This document shows, in pieces, positions 45,620 through 54,341 of a stretch of DNA of 64,000 bases. Under the pieces are notes generated by a model that ran no database searches, had not been told where the DNA came from, and worked only from the letters and a program-made list of their open reading frames with translations. The position numbers were made by a program, and so were the translations under genes. Source of the DNA: Oligoflexus tunisiensis (GTDB taxonomy: Bacteria; Bdellovibrionota_B; Oligoflexia; Oligoflexales; Oligoflexaceae); NCBI RefSeq assembly GCF_001748245.1, contig NZ_BDFO01000001.1, positions 3,342,509 to 3,406,508 on the forward strand, written 5' to 3'. The stretch's first letter is position 1; each line of letters opens with the position of its first letter.

Positions 45620-46072
45620 ATGGACAGCATTATACGCGGCACGATTACTTATTTCTTCGTCTGGCTTATTTTCCGCATCGCCGGCAAACGCAGTCTGGCT
45701 GAAACCACCAGTTTTGATTTCGTGCTTCTGCTGATCATCAGTGAAACGGTGCAAAGCGCGTTGAATCAGAACGACAACTCACTGACCAATTCCTTTTTAA
45801 TTGTGATCACTCTGGTGTCGCTCGATATTCTGTTATCCGTGATCGGTTTTCGCCTGCCGCGTTTCAATCACATCCTGAACAGTCGTCCGGTTTTAATCGT
45901 GGAAAATGGCAAACCCATCAGGGATCGGATGGCGGCCGCCCGCATCGACGAGGATGATATCCTGGCCTCGGCGCGGGAGACGCATGGCCTCGAAAGCATG
46001 GACCAAATCAAGTTCGCCATTCTGGAGTGTCATGGTGGAATTTCGATAGTTCCCCAGGAGGCCCGCACTTAG
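45620..46072 (+). CDS. DUF421 (YetF/YcaP) membrane protein
   Basis: 150 residues with two to three hydrophobic helices, starting with the family's IIRGTITYFFVWLIFRIAGKRSLAE, and a cytoplasmic YetF-type domain (RPVLIVENGKPI, ARIDEDDILASARE, GLESMDQIKFAILE). DUF421 proteins are widespread small membrane proteins of unresolved function, reported in envelope stress and spore contexts. Length is at the short end. It follows the single-pass membrane protein gene by 15 bases. Confidence 0.87.
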   Translation: MDSIIRGTITYFFVWLIFRIAGKRSLAETTSFDFVLLLIISETVQSALNQNDNSLTNSFLIVITLVSLDILLSVIGFRLPRFNHILNSRPVLIVENGKPIRDRMAAARIDEDDILASARETHGLESMDQIKFAILECHGGISIVPQEART

Positions 46073-46073
46073 G

Positions 46074-46107
46074 AAAAAAAGAAGAGGGTGACCTGGGGGC
46101 CACCCTC
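46074..46107 (-). terminator. intrinsic terminator of RCC1-peptidase gene
   Basis: On the minus strand GAGGGTG / CACCCTC (stem bases 46101-46107 and 46084-46090) is followed by TTCTTTTTTT (46074-46083), a standard intrinsic terminator 15 bases after the stop of the minus-strand gene. It lies directly after the DUF421 stop on the other strand. Confidence 0.7.
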
Positions 46108-46122
46108 CGGAAGCGGGATTTA

Positions 46123-47982
46123 TCAACGACAACGCGGGCCTTCGGAAGTGGCCTGAATTGTCCCTGTACAGGGATTGATACCAAAGTGGAAATGGGAGAC
46201 GTGGTAGAACTCCCAGGGATCCATCATCTTGGTAAACGTGAAGCGACTGTCGACCATCTGTTCGCCCTTGGCCTTGTGGAGATAGGACTCCAGCTCATGG
46301 ATATAGGAGAAACCGGAGTAACGATGGCCTGTCACCTTCGCGGCTTCGCTATACATCATGTAGGTGAACCAGAACTGGGCCTCCAGATCGATCGGTGAGG
46401 TCGGATCATCCGGGTTTTCCAGGATGTAACCCATATCGACGTCGAGACCTTTATCGTGGGCATCCTCCTGCCCGTGCGGATTGGAATACGGATAGTTCGT
46501 ATTCACGCGCAGAACAGTCACCGCGCGATCGGGATACAGGAGCTCGAGAAACTTTGCGGATTTACGCAGAACCCAGTGAAAGTACCCAAAGCCGTAGATG
46601 TTGTTATAGTTGCTCTTGTTGATCGCATACAGATTCGACGCGAGCGGCAGGGCGACCAGCGATTTCGAATAATAAATCGACTTGCGGCTTTCCTGCTGCG
46701 CCCAGACCTCAAGATCATCCAGAGCGTCCTGCACGCGGCTGGGCGTCATGTCCATGTCACTCCACCAGGCGGCGGCATCGGTTGAATTGGCAAAGTTGAC
46801 AGCAATTGGGGTGGCCGATTGCCGGCTGCTGCCCTGACCCAGCTGGCCGAGGAAGCCACTGCCCCAGCATTTGATGGCGCCGGTACTCATCATGGCACAG
46901 GCATGCCGGGCGCCGACCGCGAGATCAATCACATTGCTGAGACCAGGAATGGTCACGGGCGTAATGGAACTGAAACGGAAGGCGTCCTGCCCCTGCTGTG
47001 GCGTGACGAGAACGCTCTTTTTCGTGTCCCCGCAAAGGCCATAAAGACAAAGACCCCAGCATTTCACCTGACCGCTTGCTGTGATGCCACAGGTGGTTTT
47101 CTTGAAGGTATCGACCATCCGCCACTTTTCGGTGCCGACCTGGGTCCAGCTGCTGGCTGTATCGGACAGACCGGTCTGTTGATACCAGTTGTCTCCCATA
47201 CAGAACAGCCGCTGCGTGGCATCCACGAAACAGGAGTGGGCATCCCCCAGAGCGAGGCTTTTCACCGTCAGCTGATTTGGGGTGACATTGGTGATCGGGA
47301 AATTCTTCTGGGTGGCTGCCACCACGAAACCCCAGCACAAAAGCTGTTGATTCGTCGTGATCGCACAAAACCCATTTTCGGAGGCGTGGATGGATTCGGC
47401 CTTGGCTCCCAGCGCGGTCGCGCGGCGTGCCGTTCCCGAGTGATTGGTGATTCCGGCTTTTTGATCACCCAATTGATATTCTGAGCCGGCGCCCCAGCAG
47501 TAAACGTCGCCGGTCGTCGACAGACCGCAGGTCGAACCTTTCGCGGCGGCCAGCTGGGTGATCTTCACACCTGTCAGTCCTTGCACACGCGATGGCCGGA
47601 GAGTGGCGGAAGGGATCATGTAAGAGCCAAAGCCGGTGTTCATCCGGGACTCGCCATTGCCCGTGGCTCCGGTGTAACTGAAGCCCCAGCAGTACACCTC
47701 ACCGGTTTTTTTTACAGCGCAGGAGTGCAGCTCACCGGTCGCGACCTGCTTCACATCCATTCCCAGACCGGGAACGAGGACAGCGTGCGATTCATTTTCA
47801 TGCTGGCCTTGGCCGAGCTGCCCGAGCAGACCGTATCCCCAGCAATAAACCTGGTTGTTACGGAGTGAGCAGGTGTGATAACCGCCAGCGGCAAGGGTGG
47901 ACGCAGGGGGGCTGCCGGTGGCAGCCAAGGATGGTTGGGTCAAACAGAGAAACATGAGTAACCAGGCAAATCGCATCTGCAT
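46123..47982 (-). CDS. exported RCC1-repeat protein with LAS-type peptidase domain
   Basis: 619 residues with signal peptide (LLMFLCLTQPSLA). Residues 30-410 form RCC1/BNR-like repeats (HTCSLRNNQVYCWGYGLLGQLG and cognates), a seven-bladed propeller with many Cys that may form disulfides. Residues about 460-619 resemble LAS metallopeptidases (MepA/D-Ala-D-Ala carboxypeptidase): H509 in AHDKGLDVD, D514 or D516, and H597/H599 in SHFHFG. Such domains cut peptidoglycan cross-links or stems. Propeller-plus-murein-peptidase is a rare combination. The propeller could recruit the enzyme to a partner or surface. AAGGAA precedes the ATG; TATACT at the -10 position lies about 48 bases upstream. Confidence 0.82.
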   Translation of the reverse strand: MQMRFAWLLMFLCLTQPSLAATGSPPASTLAAGGYHTCSLRNNQVYCWGYGLLGQLGQGQHENESHAVLVPGLGMDVKQVATGELHSCAVKKTGEVYCWGFSYTGATGNGESRMNTGFGSYMIPSATLRPSRVQGLTGVKITQLAAAKGSTCGLSTTGDVYCWGAGSEYQLGDQKAGITNHSGTARRATALGAKAESIHASENGFCAITTNQQLLCWGFVVAATQKNFPITNVTPNQLTVKSLALGDAHSCFVDATQRLFCMGDNWYQQTGLSDTASSWTQVGTEKWRMVDTFKKTTCGITASGQVKCWGLCLYGLCGDTKKSVLVTPQQGQDAFRFSSITPVTIPGLSNVIDLAVGARHACAMMSTGAIKCWGSGFLGQLGQGSSRQSATPIAVNFANSTDAAAWWSDMDMTPSRVQDALDDLEVWAQQESRKSIYYSKSLVALPLASNLYAINKSNYNNIYGFGYFHWVLRKSAKFLELLYPDRAVTVLRVNTNYPYSNPHGQEDAHDKGLDVDMGYILENPDDPTSPIDLEAQFWFTYMMYSEAAKVTGHRYSGFSYIHELESYLHKAKGEQMVDSRFTFTKMMDPWEFYHVSHFHFGINPCTGTIQATSEGPRCR

Positions 47983-48009
47983 TGCTTTCCTTTTTCGATA
48001 AGTTGTGTT

Positions 48010-48060
48010 CGCAGTGCGAGTATAGATAACTCATTTAGAATGGTTGAGCTTTATTTTTCG
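48010..48060 (-). promoter_or_regulatory. putative promoter of RCC1-peptidase gene
   Basis: Reading the minus strand, TATCTATACTCG holds a good TATACT -10 box about 45 bases before the ATG at 47982, preceded by AT-rich sequence. The -35 match is weak (TCAACC-like). Confidence 0.35.
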
Positions 48061-48171
48061 GATTTCTTTGAATGTTTTGTGATTTTAGGCGTTTGGCACA
48101 AATTTACTGCATTTCACGGAATACATGCGTCAGTTTTAAACATGGTGGGCAAAAAAAGGGGAGACCGTGAT

Positions 48172-48516
48172 TCAATGCATGGCCTTGACCATATTGAGAA
48201 GATCATCAATCGCTTCACCTTTGCGCCAGAAACCGTGGGTTTGATTGCAGGGTACATCGAGATCCGTTGATCCATATCCCGACATCAGAATCACCGGGAT
48301 ATTGGGCTGGGTCTTTTGAATGTCATTTAAGAGACGTATGTAACCACCGCCTGGCATCACGGCGTCCGACAGCACCAGATCAATTTTTTTTTCCTGCAGA
48401 TGCGGCAAAGCCTCGGGAGGGCTGTTGGCTGTGACGACGGACATGCCGCACTCCTCCAGGAAGAATTGCAACAGTTCAACCATGACAGCATCATCATCCA
48501 CCACGAGAATATTCAT
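48172..48516 (-). CDS. stand-alone response-regulator receiver
   Basis: 114-residue CheY-like receiver domain with no output domain: acidic pair DDD (7-9), phospho-acceptor D51 in DLVLSDAVMP, S79 in ILMSGYG and K99 in FWRKGEA. The start at ATG 48516 lies inside the end of the upstream gene (23-base overlap), so the two are translated together. It could be phosphorylated by a separate kinase, such as the CheA-like kinase at 42.3 kb, and bind a partner such as its PAS-like neighbour. Confidence 0.88.
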   Translation of the reverse strand: MNILVVDDDAVMVELLQFFLEECGMSVVTANSPPEALPHLQEKKIDLVLSDAVMPGGGYIRLLNDIQKTQPNIPVILMSGYGSTDLDVPCNQTHGFWRKGEAIDDLLNMVKAMH

Positions 48517-49090
48517 GAATCCTGCCTCGAAGCGATTGAAAACAAACCGGACAACAGCCGTGTGTGATACTGGGAATCTCGGCATCGTGCAACAGCGGAA
48601 AGTAACCCAGGGCCTTTTCGAGAGGCAACCAGGCGACATGCTCGTCATCAAAAATCGCCTGACACCAGCTGCACATTTTCAGAGGTTTATCCCTGGTAAA
48701 ATGCAACATGGGTTCGGTGTCCTCCAGAATCTCGCAGCTCACATAGGCCAACTCAACCTTGATCCAATTCTCCCCCTCGTGGTTAAGCTCCTGACTCAGC
48801 AAAACTTTGAGGGGATGATGATCACATCGCACGGTCAGACTCATGGGTTCGCTGTGTGGCCGGCGGACGATTTTAAACAGTGAACGATAGATGAAGCGTA
48901 TACTGGGACCCGAAAGCAGGTCAAAAAAATGCCGCCCGAGATATTGATTCACGTCGAATGGTTTCTCCCAAACGGCCTCCAACTCCGCATTCCATTCCGG
49001 TGAAAACCATGCAAAGCGATCCTTCTGATTCAGAAGATAGGATTTGGGTGGGAAGCATGTGGTCTGTCTTTCATGCCTTTCCTCATTCAT
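48494..49090 (-). CDS. PAS-like protein with C-terminal zinc motif
   Basis: 198 residues from ATG 49090 (GGAGG 5 bases upstream). A PAS-like domain (about 20-140, YLLNQKDRFAWFSPEWNAELEAVW and GENWIKVELAYV) is followed by a C-terminal element with MCSWCQ and GCCPVC, likely a treble-clef or ribbon zinc site. No kinase or DNA-binding domain. It overlaps the lone receiver gene, suggesting a sensory pair: PAS input plus phospho-receiver. Function unknown. Confidence 0.72.
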   Translation of the reverse strand: MNEERHERQTTCFPPKSYLLNQKDRFAWFSPEWNAELEAVWEKPFDVNQYLGRHFFDLLSGPSIRFIYRSLFKIVRRPHSEPMSLTVRCDHHPLKVLLSQELNHEGENWIKVELAYVSCEILEDTEPMLHFTRDKPLKMCSWCQAIFDDEHVAWLPLEKALGYFPLLHDAEIPSITHGCCPVCFQSLRGRIHEYSRGG

Positions 49091-49355
49091 GGCGTCCTCC
49101 GCAGTCGTCCGCGGGCACAGAATGCGGATACGACTCTGCGATTTCCACTGATAACCGCGATTCATCGAAAAAAATCATAATTCCGTGCTAGCACCAAGTC
49201 ATAAGCAGCTGTGGCAGGGGCGCGCACGCCAGGTGTACCAGGCCGGGTGCAGGGAAAATGAGACGGAAATGACTTAATTTACCAACATTTTATGTCGGAG
49301 GCGGGCGTTGTAGGATCGATCCCACGGGATTTCCCCGGCGAAGGATATCACAACC
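49091..49355. other. intergenic region between divergent genes
   Basis: These 265 bases separate the PAS-like gene (minus) from the AsmA gene (plus) and presumably hold both promoters. I see no RNA gene, repeat or strong hairpin. Confidence 0.4.
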
Positions 49356-51359
49356 ATGCGTACTCTGCTTAAAATCATTTCAGGAATCCTGGCGGTCTTT
49401 GTCATCCTGGTGGCTTCGGTCTTTTTGATCATCAACCTTGTGGACTGGAACAGGCATCGGGATTTTCTGATACGCAATGTGGAGCGTTACACAGCTGTTC
49501 GCATTGATGAGCTTGATGGCATCCGCGTCAAACTCTGGCGTTCCCTGGACCTGGAGGTCAGCAAATTCAAGATGCATATGGCCGAAAAGGATGCAGGTCT
49601 GGAAAATTTCAGCACCGGGCCGGCCCGGATCCGCGTGGCCACCTGGCCTCTGCTCTTCAAGGATCAGCTGCTGATCCAGACTCTGACGGTGGATAACGGG
49701 CGGCTTCATCTGAAGGAGACGAAAAAGCCTGAGGAACCGCCGACGGAGGATGCGCAAAGTCCCGCGGAAATCCTGGAAAAGCTGCCGGATATTTTTGTAA
49801 ACCTGGCCGCCATCACCGATGCCCAGTTTCGCTATGATATCCTGGAAAAAAAGGAGCCGATCAAGGTCAGCATTGAGAAATTTGAAATGCAGGCGCCTGA
49901 GAAGGATCCCACCCCACGCTTCAGTGGTCACGGCAGCGTCGATGAGTTTCCCTGGAAAATTGAGGGGGAAACAGGAACCCTCGAAACCTTCCAGGATGAA
50001 GCGCAACCCTTTCCCCTGCGTCTCCATGCCGAACTCGGCCAACAGGAGCTGGATCTCAACGCCCGGGTCCGCATTGCGAATTCCACAGGCAACTTTACCG
50101 TCAAGGCCAAAGGTCCGAATATCGAACAGATTAAAAAGATCCTGCATTTGAATATCGGCACCGTTCCGGCCTGGCAACTGGCCTTTGAGTCCCGCATGGA
50201 ACCTCAAAATTTCCACTTTAATAAGATCGATTTGAAGCTCGGGTCGAGCGAAGTGAACGGCGATCTGCATGTCGATCTCCGACCCAGACGCCCGAAAATT
50301 TCCGGCAAGGTGGAATCGCCGGTGACGGTGCAAAAGGATTGGGCGGGTCTCTTTCAAACGGATCAACGCTATAAGCCCGAGGACGAAACACCGAAGCCAG
50401 CGGGGCAGTATTTCTCGGATAAGGTGATCGACAATTCCCTCATGAAAGTGGTGGATGTGGATCTGCGCTATCTCGTGAATCACTATCGTGGTGAAAAATC
50501 AGGTCGGGCGATCCATGCCTGGGATGTTACGGTGAAACTGGATAATGGCCATCTGCGGGTTGAACCCATGACGTTCGCGGTGGCCTCGGGCAAGGTGGGA
50601 GGACATATTCGGGTGGACGGCCGCAAGCTGCCTCTCGATGTCTCGATCGAAATGGGGGCCAAACGGGTGGATCTGACCACTCTGTTCGCTCCGGTCGCCA
50701 AGGAGATTCCTGTGTTCGATCTCAAGCCTTCCGAGATGGCCCATGGTCGGCTCACCGGGCAATTGGATCTGACGATGACAGGCAAAACGCCGATGGAGCT
50801 GGCCAAGTCGGTGAAAGGTCCGATTGAACTCGCCATCGAGGATGGGGCCTTGTCCGGCACGGTGATCGAAGCCTTTGGTATCGATGTCTCGCAAACCATC
50901 AGCAACTGGATAAAGAAACATCCTCTCTATGAAATCCAATGTGCCCTGACCGCGTTTCAGGCCGGCGGCGGCGTCATCAAAACCAAAACCTTTCTGATTT
51001 CCACCAAGGACACCAGCATCATCGGCAAAGGGGAGGTGAATCTGGTCGGCAACAAGGTGGACTTTGTTCTGGAAGCGCACCCGCATGATTTCAGTGTCGG
51101 CAGTCTGCGGTCCCCGATTGAAATCAAAGGCCCGCTGAATGACATTGAAGTGAGCCTGGAACGGGATGAGCTGCTGACCCGTTCGGGACTGGCTGTCGCG
51201 CTCGGGGCATTGGTCAATCCGATCGCCGCTCTGGTTCCCTTGATCGAAACCGGTCTGGATGAGAAAGGCAAATGCCGAGGCGTTGTGCAGGAACTTAACG
51301 AGGTGGCCGCGAAGGCCACAAAACTTTCACGCGGTGAATCAAAGAAAGTGAGGCAATAG
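49356..51359 (+). CDS. AsmA-family protein
   Basis: 667 residues with one N-terminal membrane helix (about 8-30) and the AsmA pattern: INLVDWNRHRDFL after the helix, and the C-terminal AsmA_2 block (LTGQLDLTMTG, VKGPIELAIEDGALSGTVI, FLISTKDTSIIGKGEVNL, SPIEIKGPLNDI). AsmA proteins bridge the periplasm and affect outer-membrane lipid composition. The end is Lys/Arg-rich. It is followed by the cyclase gene after 47 bases. Confident on family. Confidence 0.87.
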   Translation: MRTLLKIISGILAVFVILVASVFLIINLVDWNRHRDFLIRNVERYTAVRIDELDGIRVKLWRSLDLEVSKFKMHMAEKDAGLENFSTGPARIRVATWPLLFKDQLLIQTLTVDNGRLHLKETKKPEEPPTEDAQSPAEILEKLPDIFVNLAAITDAQFRYDILEKKEPIKVSIEKFEMQAPEKDPTPRFSGHGSVDEFPWKIEGETGTLETFQDEAQPFPLRLHAELGQQELDLNARVRIANSTGNFTVKAKGPNIEQIKKILHLNIGTVPAWQLAFESRMEPQNFHFNKIDLKLGSSEVNGDLHVDLRPRRPKISGKVESPVTVQKDWAGLFQTDQRYKPEDETPKPAGQYFSDKVIDNSLMKVVDVDLRYLVNHYRGEKSGRAIHAWDVTVKLDNGHLRVEPMTFAVASGKVGGHIRVDGRKLPLDVSIEMGAKRVDLTTLFAPVAKEIPVFDLKPSEMAHGRLTGQLDLTMTGKTPMELAKSVKGPIELAIEDGALSGTVIEAFGIDVSQTISNWIKKHPLYEIQCALTAFQAGGGVIKTKTFLISTKDTSIIGKGEVNLVGNKVDFVLEAHPHDFSVGSLRSPIEIKGPLNDIEVSLERDELLTRSGLAVALGALVNPIAALVPLIETGLDEKGKCRGVVQELNEVAAKATKLSRGESKKVRQ

Positions 51360-51406
51360 AAATCCTATGTTAAACTGGATACTCCGCTTCGCGTGGGGAG
51401 GTCCGG

Positions 51407-53419
51407 TTGCAGATCCTGAGATCGCTTCTTCTGTTGATCATCGGCATGATTCTGACCAGGCCGGCGCTCGGCAATCTCGGGCGCTATTCCATTCCTTTCG
51501 AACAGGTGATTCGTCCCCAGTTAAATTTGCCGCCGGATGCCGATCGCCTCACGATCCGCACCGCTCTCGAGAAATATCTGGCCACGACCCAGCTCCCGGA
51601 CGCTGTACGCTACTCCGGTCAGAGGCAACTCCTCTTTTATCTGGAATTTTCGGATCGCGAAGCCTTTCATCGCCTGCGTCTGCAGGTGGAACCCAAAGTC
51701 GATGATTACCTTCTTCTGACCTCCTATGTTCTGTATGATGCCACGCTCGACTATCCGCAGCTCGTGGAGAGGCTCGAACATTATTTTGAAATGGCTCAGA
51801 AGCTCGAACCGGGTACCGATGTCGCCGGCTGGATTGCGCATGATACCCTTGCGGTCATGACGGATAACTATGACTTTGGCAAAGCCAGCCTTCTCGTGCA
51901 CAAGGCGATCGCCACCCTTCCGGAATCCTCGTGGTTTTTGCGAGCCCAGCTGCTCGGCACCATTGCCCGACTCTATGTGGATCCGGGCAACAGTCCGGCG
52001 ATCGTTCGCCAGGGTCTGGCCATCTATGCTGAGAATGAGAAGCGGATGCGGATGCAAGGGCGCCTCGCTGCGGCCAGCGACAGTGCTTATAATCAGGGCA
52101 TAGGTGTGCTGTTTGCCTTTGGGGATGATCAAAAAGCGCTCGAACATTTCGCAAGGGTCAGTCCGGAATCGGTATATGTGCAGGATGCGCTGGTCTTTTC
52201 AGCTCTGGCTCACGCTCATCTTGGTCAGCAGCAGGAAGCTCGCGCCAGCCTGCGGCAGGTGTCTTTCATCAACTATCCTGAGAGTCCGATGCGGGTCGCC
52301 TTTCTGCGCTGCTATGGGGAGATCGTGCGACAGCTTTTGGGAGAGAAGGCGAATTTAAAACTCTGCGTGACTCTGCCGGATGCGACGCAATTGGACGTGA
52401 TACAACATATGACCCAGGAGATTCTGCAGCTGGCGCCAAGCCCTGCAATCGAAACCGCCGTCCTCAAGCAGTTTCAGCACTTCTATCGGCAAAAGATCAG
52501 GCCCGAAAATAAAAAGCGCATGGCGCGGTCCGTGGATGGCCTGGAACTGGCACGCGCCCGTGCGGAGTCGGATCGCAGTCGTTACGAATCTCAAATCAGT
52601 CGCATGGAATTGGATCTGGCGCAAAAGAAGTCTCAGCTCACCGTTTCCCTGGCCGCGTCCAGCATGGCCCTGCTTGGCCTGGCCAGCTTTGGGTTCTGGC
52701 GCCGGCAGGTGCAGCAGCAAAGGATGCAAAACCTGCAGCAGTATCTGCAGACCCGCATTCTTTCCCGATTTTTGCCGCCGGCCCTGGTCGAGGAAATTCG
52801 CCTTGGCCGCTCGCGCCTGGATGAAGAGCCGCAAAAGCGTATGGTCACCATCCTCTTTGCGGATCTGGTCGACTTCACCTCCCGAGCCGAACAGCTGGGG
52901 CCGGAACGCACTGCGCGCCTCCTGAATCAGTGGATGCATATGGCCACGGATGTGGTCTTTGCCGAGAGCGGTACCATCGATAAGTTCATTGGTGACTGTG
53001 TGATGGTGATCTTTGGTGCGCCTCTTGAAAGCGCACCGGACAAGCAGGTGGAACGGGCGGTCGCCTGTGCCCGTCATCTGATGCGGGCCATGGAGGGGCA
53101 GAATCAGGTCTGGCTGCGGGACTTTGGTGTGAGCTTTCAACTGCGGGTCGGCATCAATCTGGGCGAGGCCATTGTGGGAAGTTTCGGCAGCGAAAAACGC
53201 TCGGATTATACGGTGATCGGAGGTGCGGTGAATCTCGCTTCCCGCATCGAGAGCATGGCGGAACCAGGGCAGATCCTTTTAGGCCAGAACGCAGCCCGCC
53301 ACCTTTCGAGCTCCCAGGTCGCGGCCCTGGGGGCGCGCGCTGTGCGCGGGATGAAGGGGACCCACGAACTGTTTCAGCTGCATCGGGATGAATTGAGCCC
53401 GGCAAGTTTGGGCGCTTAA
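51407..53419 (+). CDS. class III adenylate/guanylate cyclase with helical sensor
   Basis: 670 residues. The start is TTG 51407 behind a strong GGGGAGG (5-base gap), giving a signal sequence. Residues 40-380 are helical and TPR-like, outside the membrane; a membrane helix near 415-435 (LAASSMALLGLASFGFW) and a short coiled coil link to the class III cyclase domain (about 460-665): ILFADLVDFTSRAE with metal Asp, GTIDKFIGDCVMVIFGAP and SDYTVIGGAVNLASRIE. It synthesises cAMP or cGMP in response to a periplasmic input. Class III architecture is clear; base specificity is not. Confidence 0.9.
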   Translation: MQILRSLLLLIIGMILTRPALGNLGRYSIPFEQVIRPQLNLPPDADRLTIRTALEKYLATTQLPDAVRYSGQRQLLFYLEFSDREAFHRLRLQVEPKVDDYLLLTSYVLYDATLDYPQLVERLEHYFEMAQKLEPGTDVAGWIAHDTLAVMTDNYDFGKASLLVHKAIATLPESSWFLRAQLLGTIARLYVDPGNSPAIVRQGLAIYAENEKRMRMQGRLAAASDSAYNQGIGVLFAFGDDQKALEHFARVSPESVYVQDALVFSALAHAHLGQQQEARASLRQVSFINYPESPMRVAFLRCYGEIVRQLLGEKANLKLCVTLPDATQLDVIQHMTQEILQLAPSPAIETAVLKQFQHFYRQKIRPENKKRMARSVDGLELARARAESDRSRYESQISRMELDLAQKKSQLTVSLAASSMALLGLASFGFWRRQVQQQRMQNLQQYLQTRILSRFLPPALVEEIRLGRSRLDEEPQKRMVTILFADLVDFTSRAEQLGPERTARLLNQWMHMATDVVFAESGTIDKFIGDCVMVIFGAPLESAPDKQVERAVACARHLMRAMEGQNQVWLRDFGVSFQLRVGINLGEAIVGSFGSEKRSDYTVIGGAVNLASRIESMAEPGQILLGQNAARHLSSSQVAALGARAVRGMKGTHELFQLHRDELSPASLGA

Positions 53420-53528
53420 GCCCACCTTTAGCCTATCGGAACAGGACTATCATATTATGGACCATGGGCTTGGCATGAGGCCCGTCCGAAGTGCAATCCG
53501 GGACGGACCGGGGCGAAAGATATCGTTC

Positions 53529-54200
53529 TCAGCCGCTGCGGCCTTGCAGGAGGTCTTCCATGAGGTCCGCAACGTAAGCGCTGGCAATGGGTCCAAGGTG
53601 CAGACCATCCGGCAGGAGTTCGCGCAGCGTATAGCGTTTGGTTTGATAAACCAGATGCCGATCCCGCTGGATCTGTTGGAAGACCTCGCTCAGGGGGACC
53701 AGATAACACTGGCTGTAACGAGCGCATGCCTGCTGCAGCTCCTGATTCAGAATCGCTCTTTGACTCTGCAGACCCGGCAAAAGATCCGGGATATCGCCCA
53801 AGATCAAGGGGATTTTGGCGCTTTCCGCTTCCTTCACGAGAGTGCGCAGGGCTGCGACGCTGGCCGGTGCGGTGGGATAGATGGAATCCCAAAAGAAGAG
53901 ATCGACGCCGATGATCACCGAGTGATCTTTCAAATTGTGGTGCAGAATATTCTTCAACACGACATGTCCCGGTGTTCCATTATACGCAATGGTTCGTATG
54001 TTTTTCGGATCGGTATACCGGGTGCTCAAAACCGTACCAGGTCCGGGTGCTGCATAGCCGCCGCTGACGCTGGCCCCTACAATCAAAGGTTTTTTAAACG
54101 TTGGCCCAATATCCCTGGCCTCGGCATTGGCAGCCAAAAGACTTGCCCCAAGAGTCAATGTTCTCACGATAATTTTCTTTAGCCTTTCCAGCTTTTTCAT
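53529..54200 (-). CDS. exported SGNH-like hydrolase
   Basis: 223 residues with a long basic signal peptide. SGNH/GDSL-type motifs: IVGASVSGG (Ser 44), a middle strand GVDLFFWDS, and the C-terminal catalytic pair in PDGLHLG (D198, H201). Block II and III residues are less clear. SGNH enzymes are esterases, lipases or carbohydrate deacetylases. Predicted periplasmic or secreted. Single gene, with a short gap to the next minus-strand gene. Confidence 0.8.
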   Translation of the reverse strand: MKKLERLKKIIVRTLTLGASLLAANAEARDIGPTFKKPLIVGASVSGGYAAPGPGTVLSTRYTDPKNIRTIAYNGTPGHVVLKNILHHNLKDHSVIIGVDLFFWDSIYPTAPASVAALRTLVKEAESAKIPLILGDIPDLLPGLQSQRAILNQELQQACARYSQCYLVPLSEVFQQIQRDRHLVYQTKRYTLRELLPDGLHLGPIASAYVADLMEDLLQGRSG

Positions 54201-54271
54201 GTTGGTTCATTTGCTCCAGATCATAAAAGCGATGGGGACCAAACCCCAGCCAAATTAGTGGAATCTGGATG

Positions 54272-54305
54272 AAAAAATGCTAAGCAGGCGCGAGCAGACT
54301 GCGCC
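54272..54305 (-). terminator. possible terminator of alpha/beta hydrolase gene
   Basis: Minus-strand stem GGCGC/GCGCC (54301-54305 with 54287-54291), 9-base loop, then a T-run of six (54272-54277) after a 9-base gap. A weak intrinsic-terminator candidate about 40 bases after the stop. Confidence 0.35.
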
Positions 54306-54341
54306 CATGGGAGCGAGCTCTTCAATGGTTTATTCTGCTGC

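Noticed and set aside
49380..50483. Minus-strand open frame opposite the AsmA gene
   Set aside because: His/Gln-rich without motifs and fully inside an AsmA gene in the other strand.
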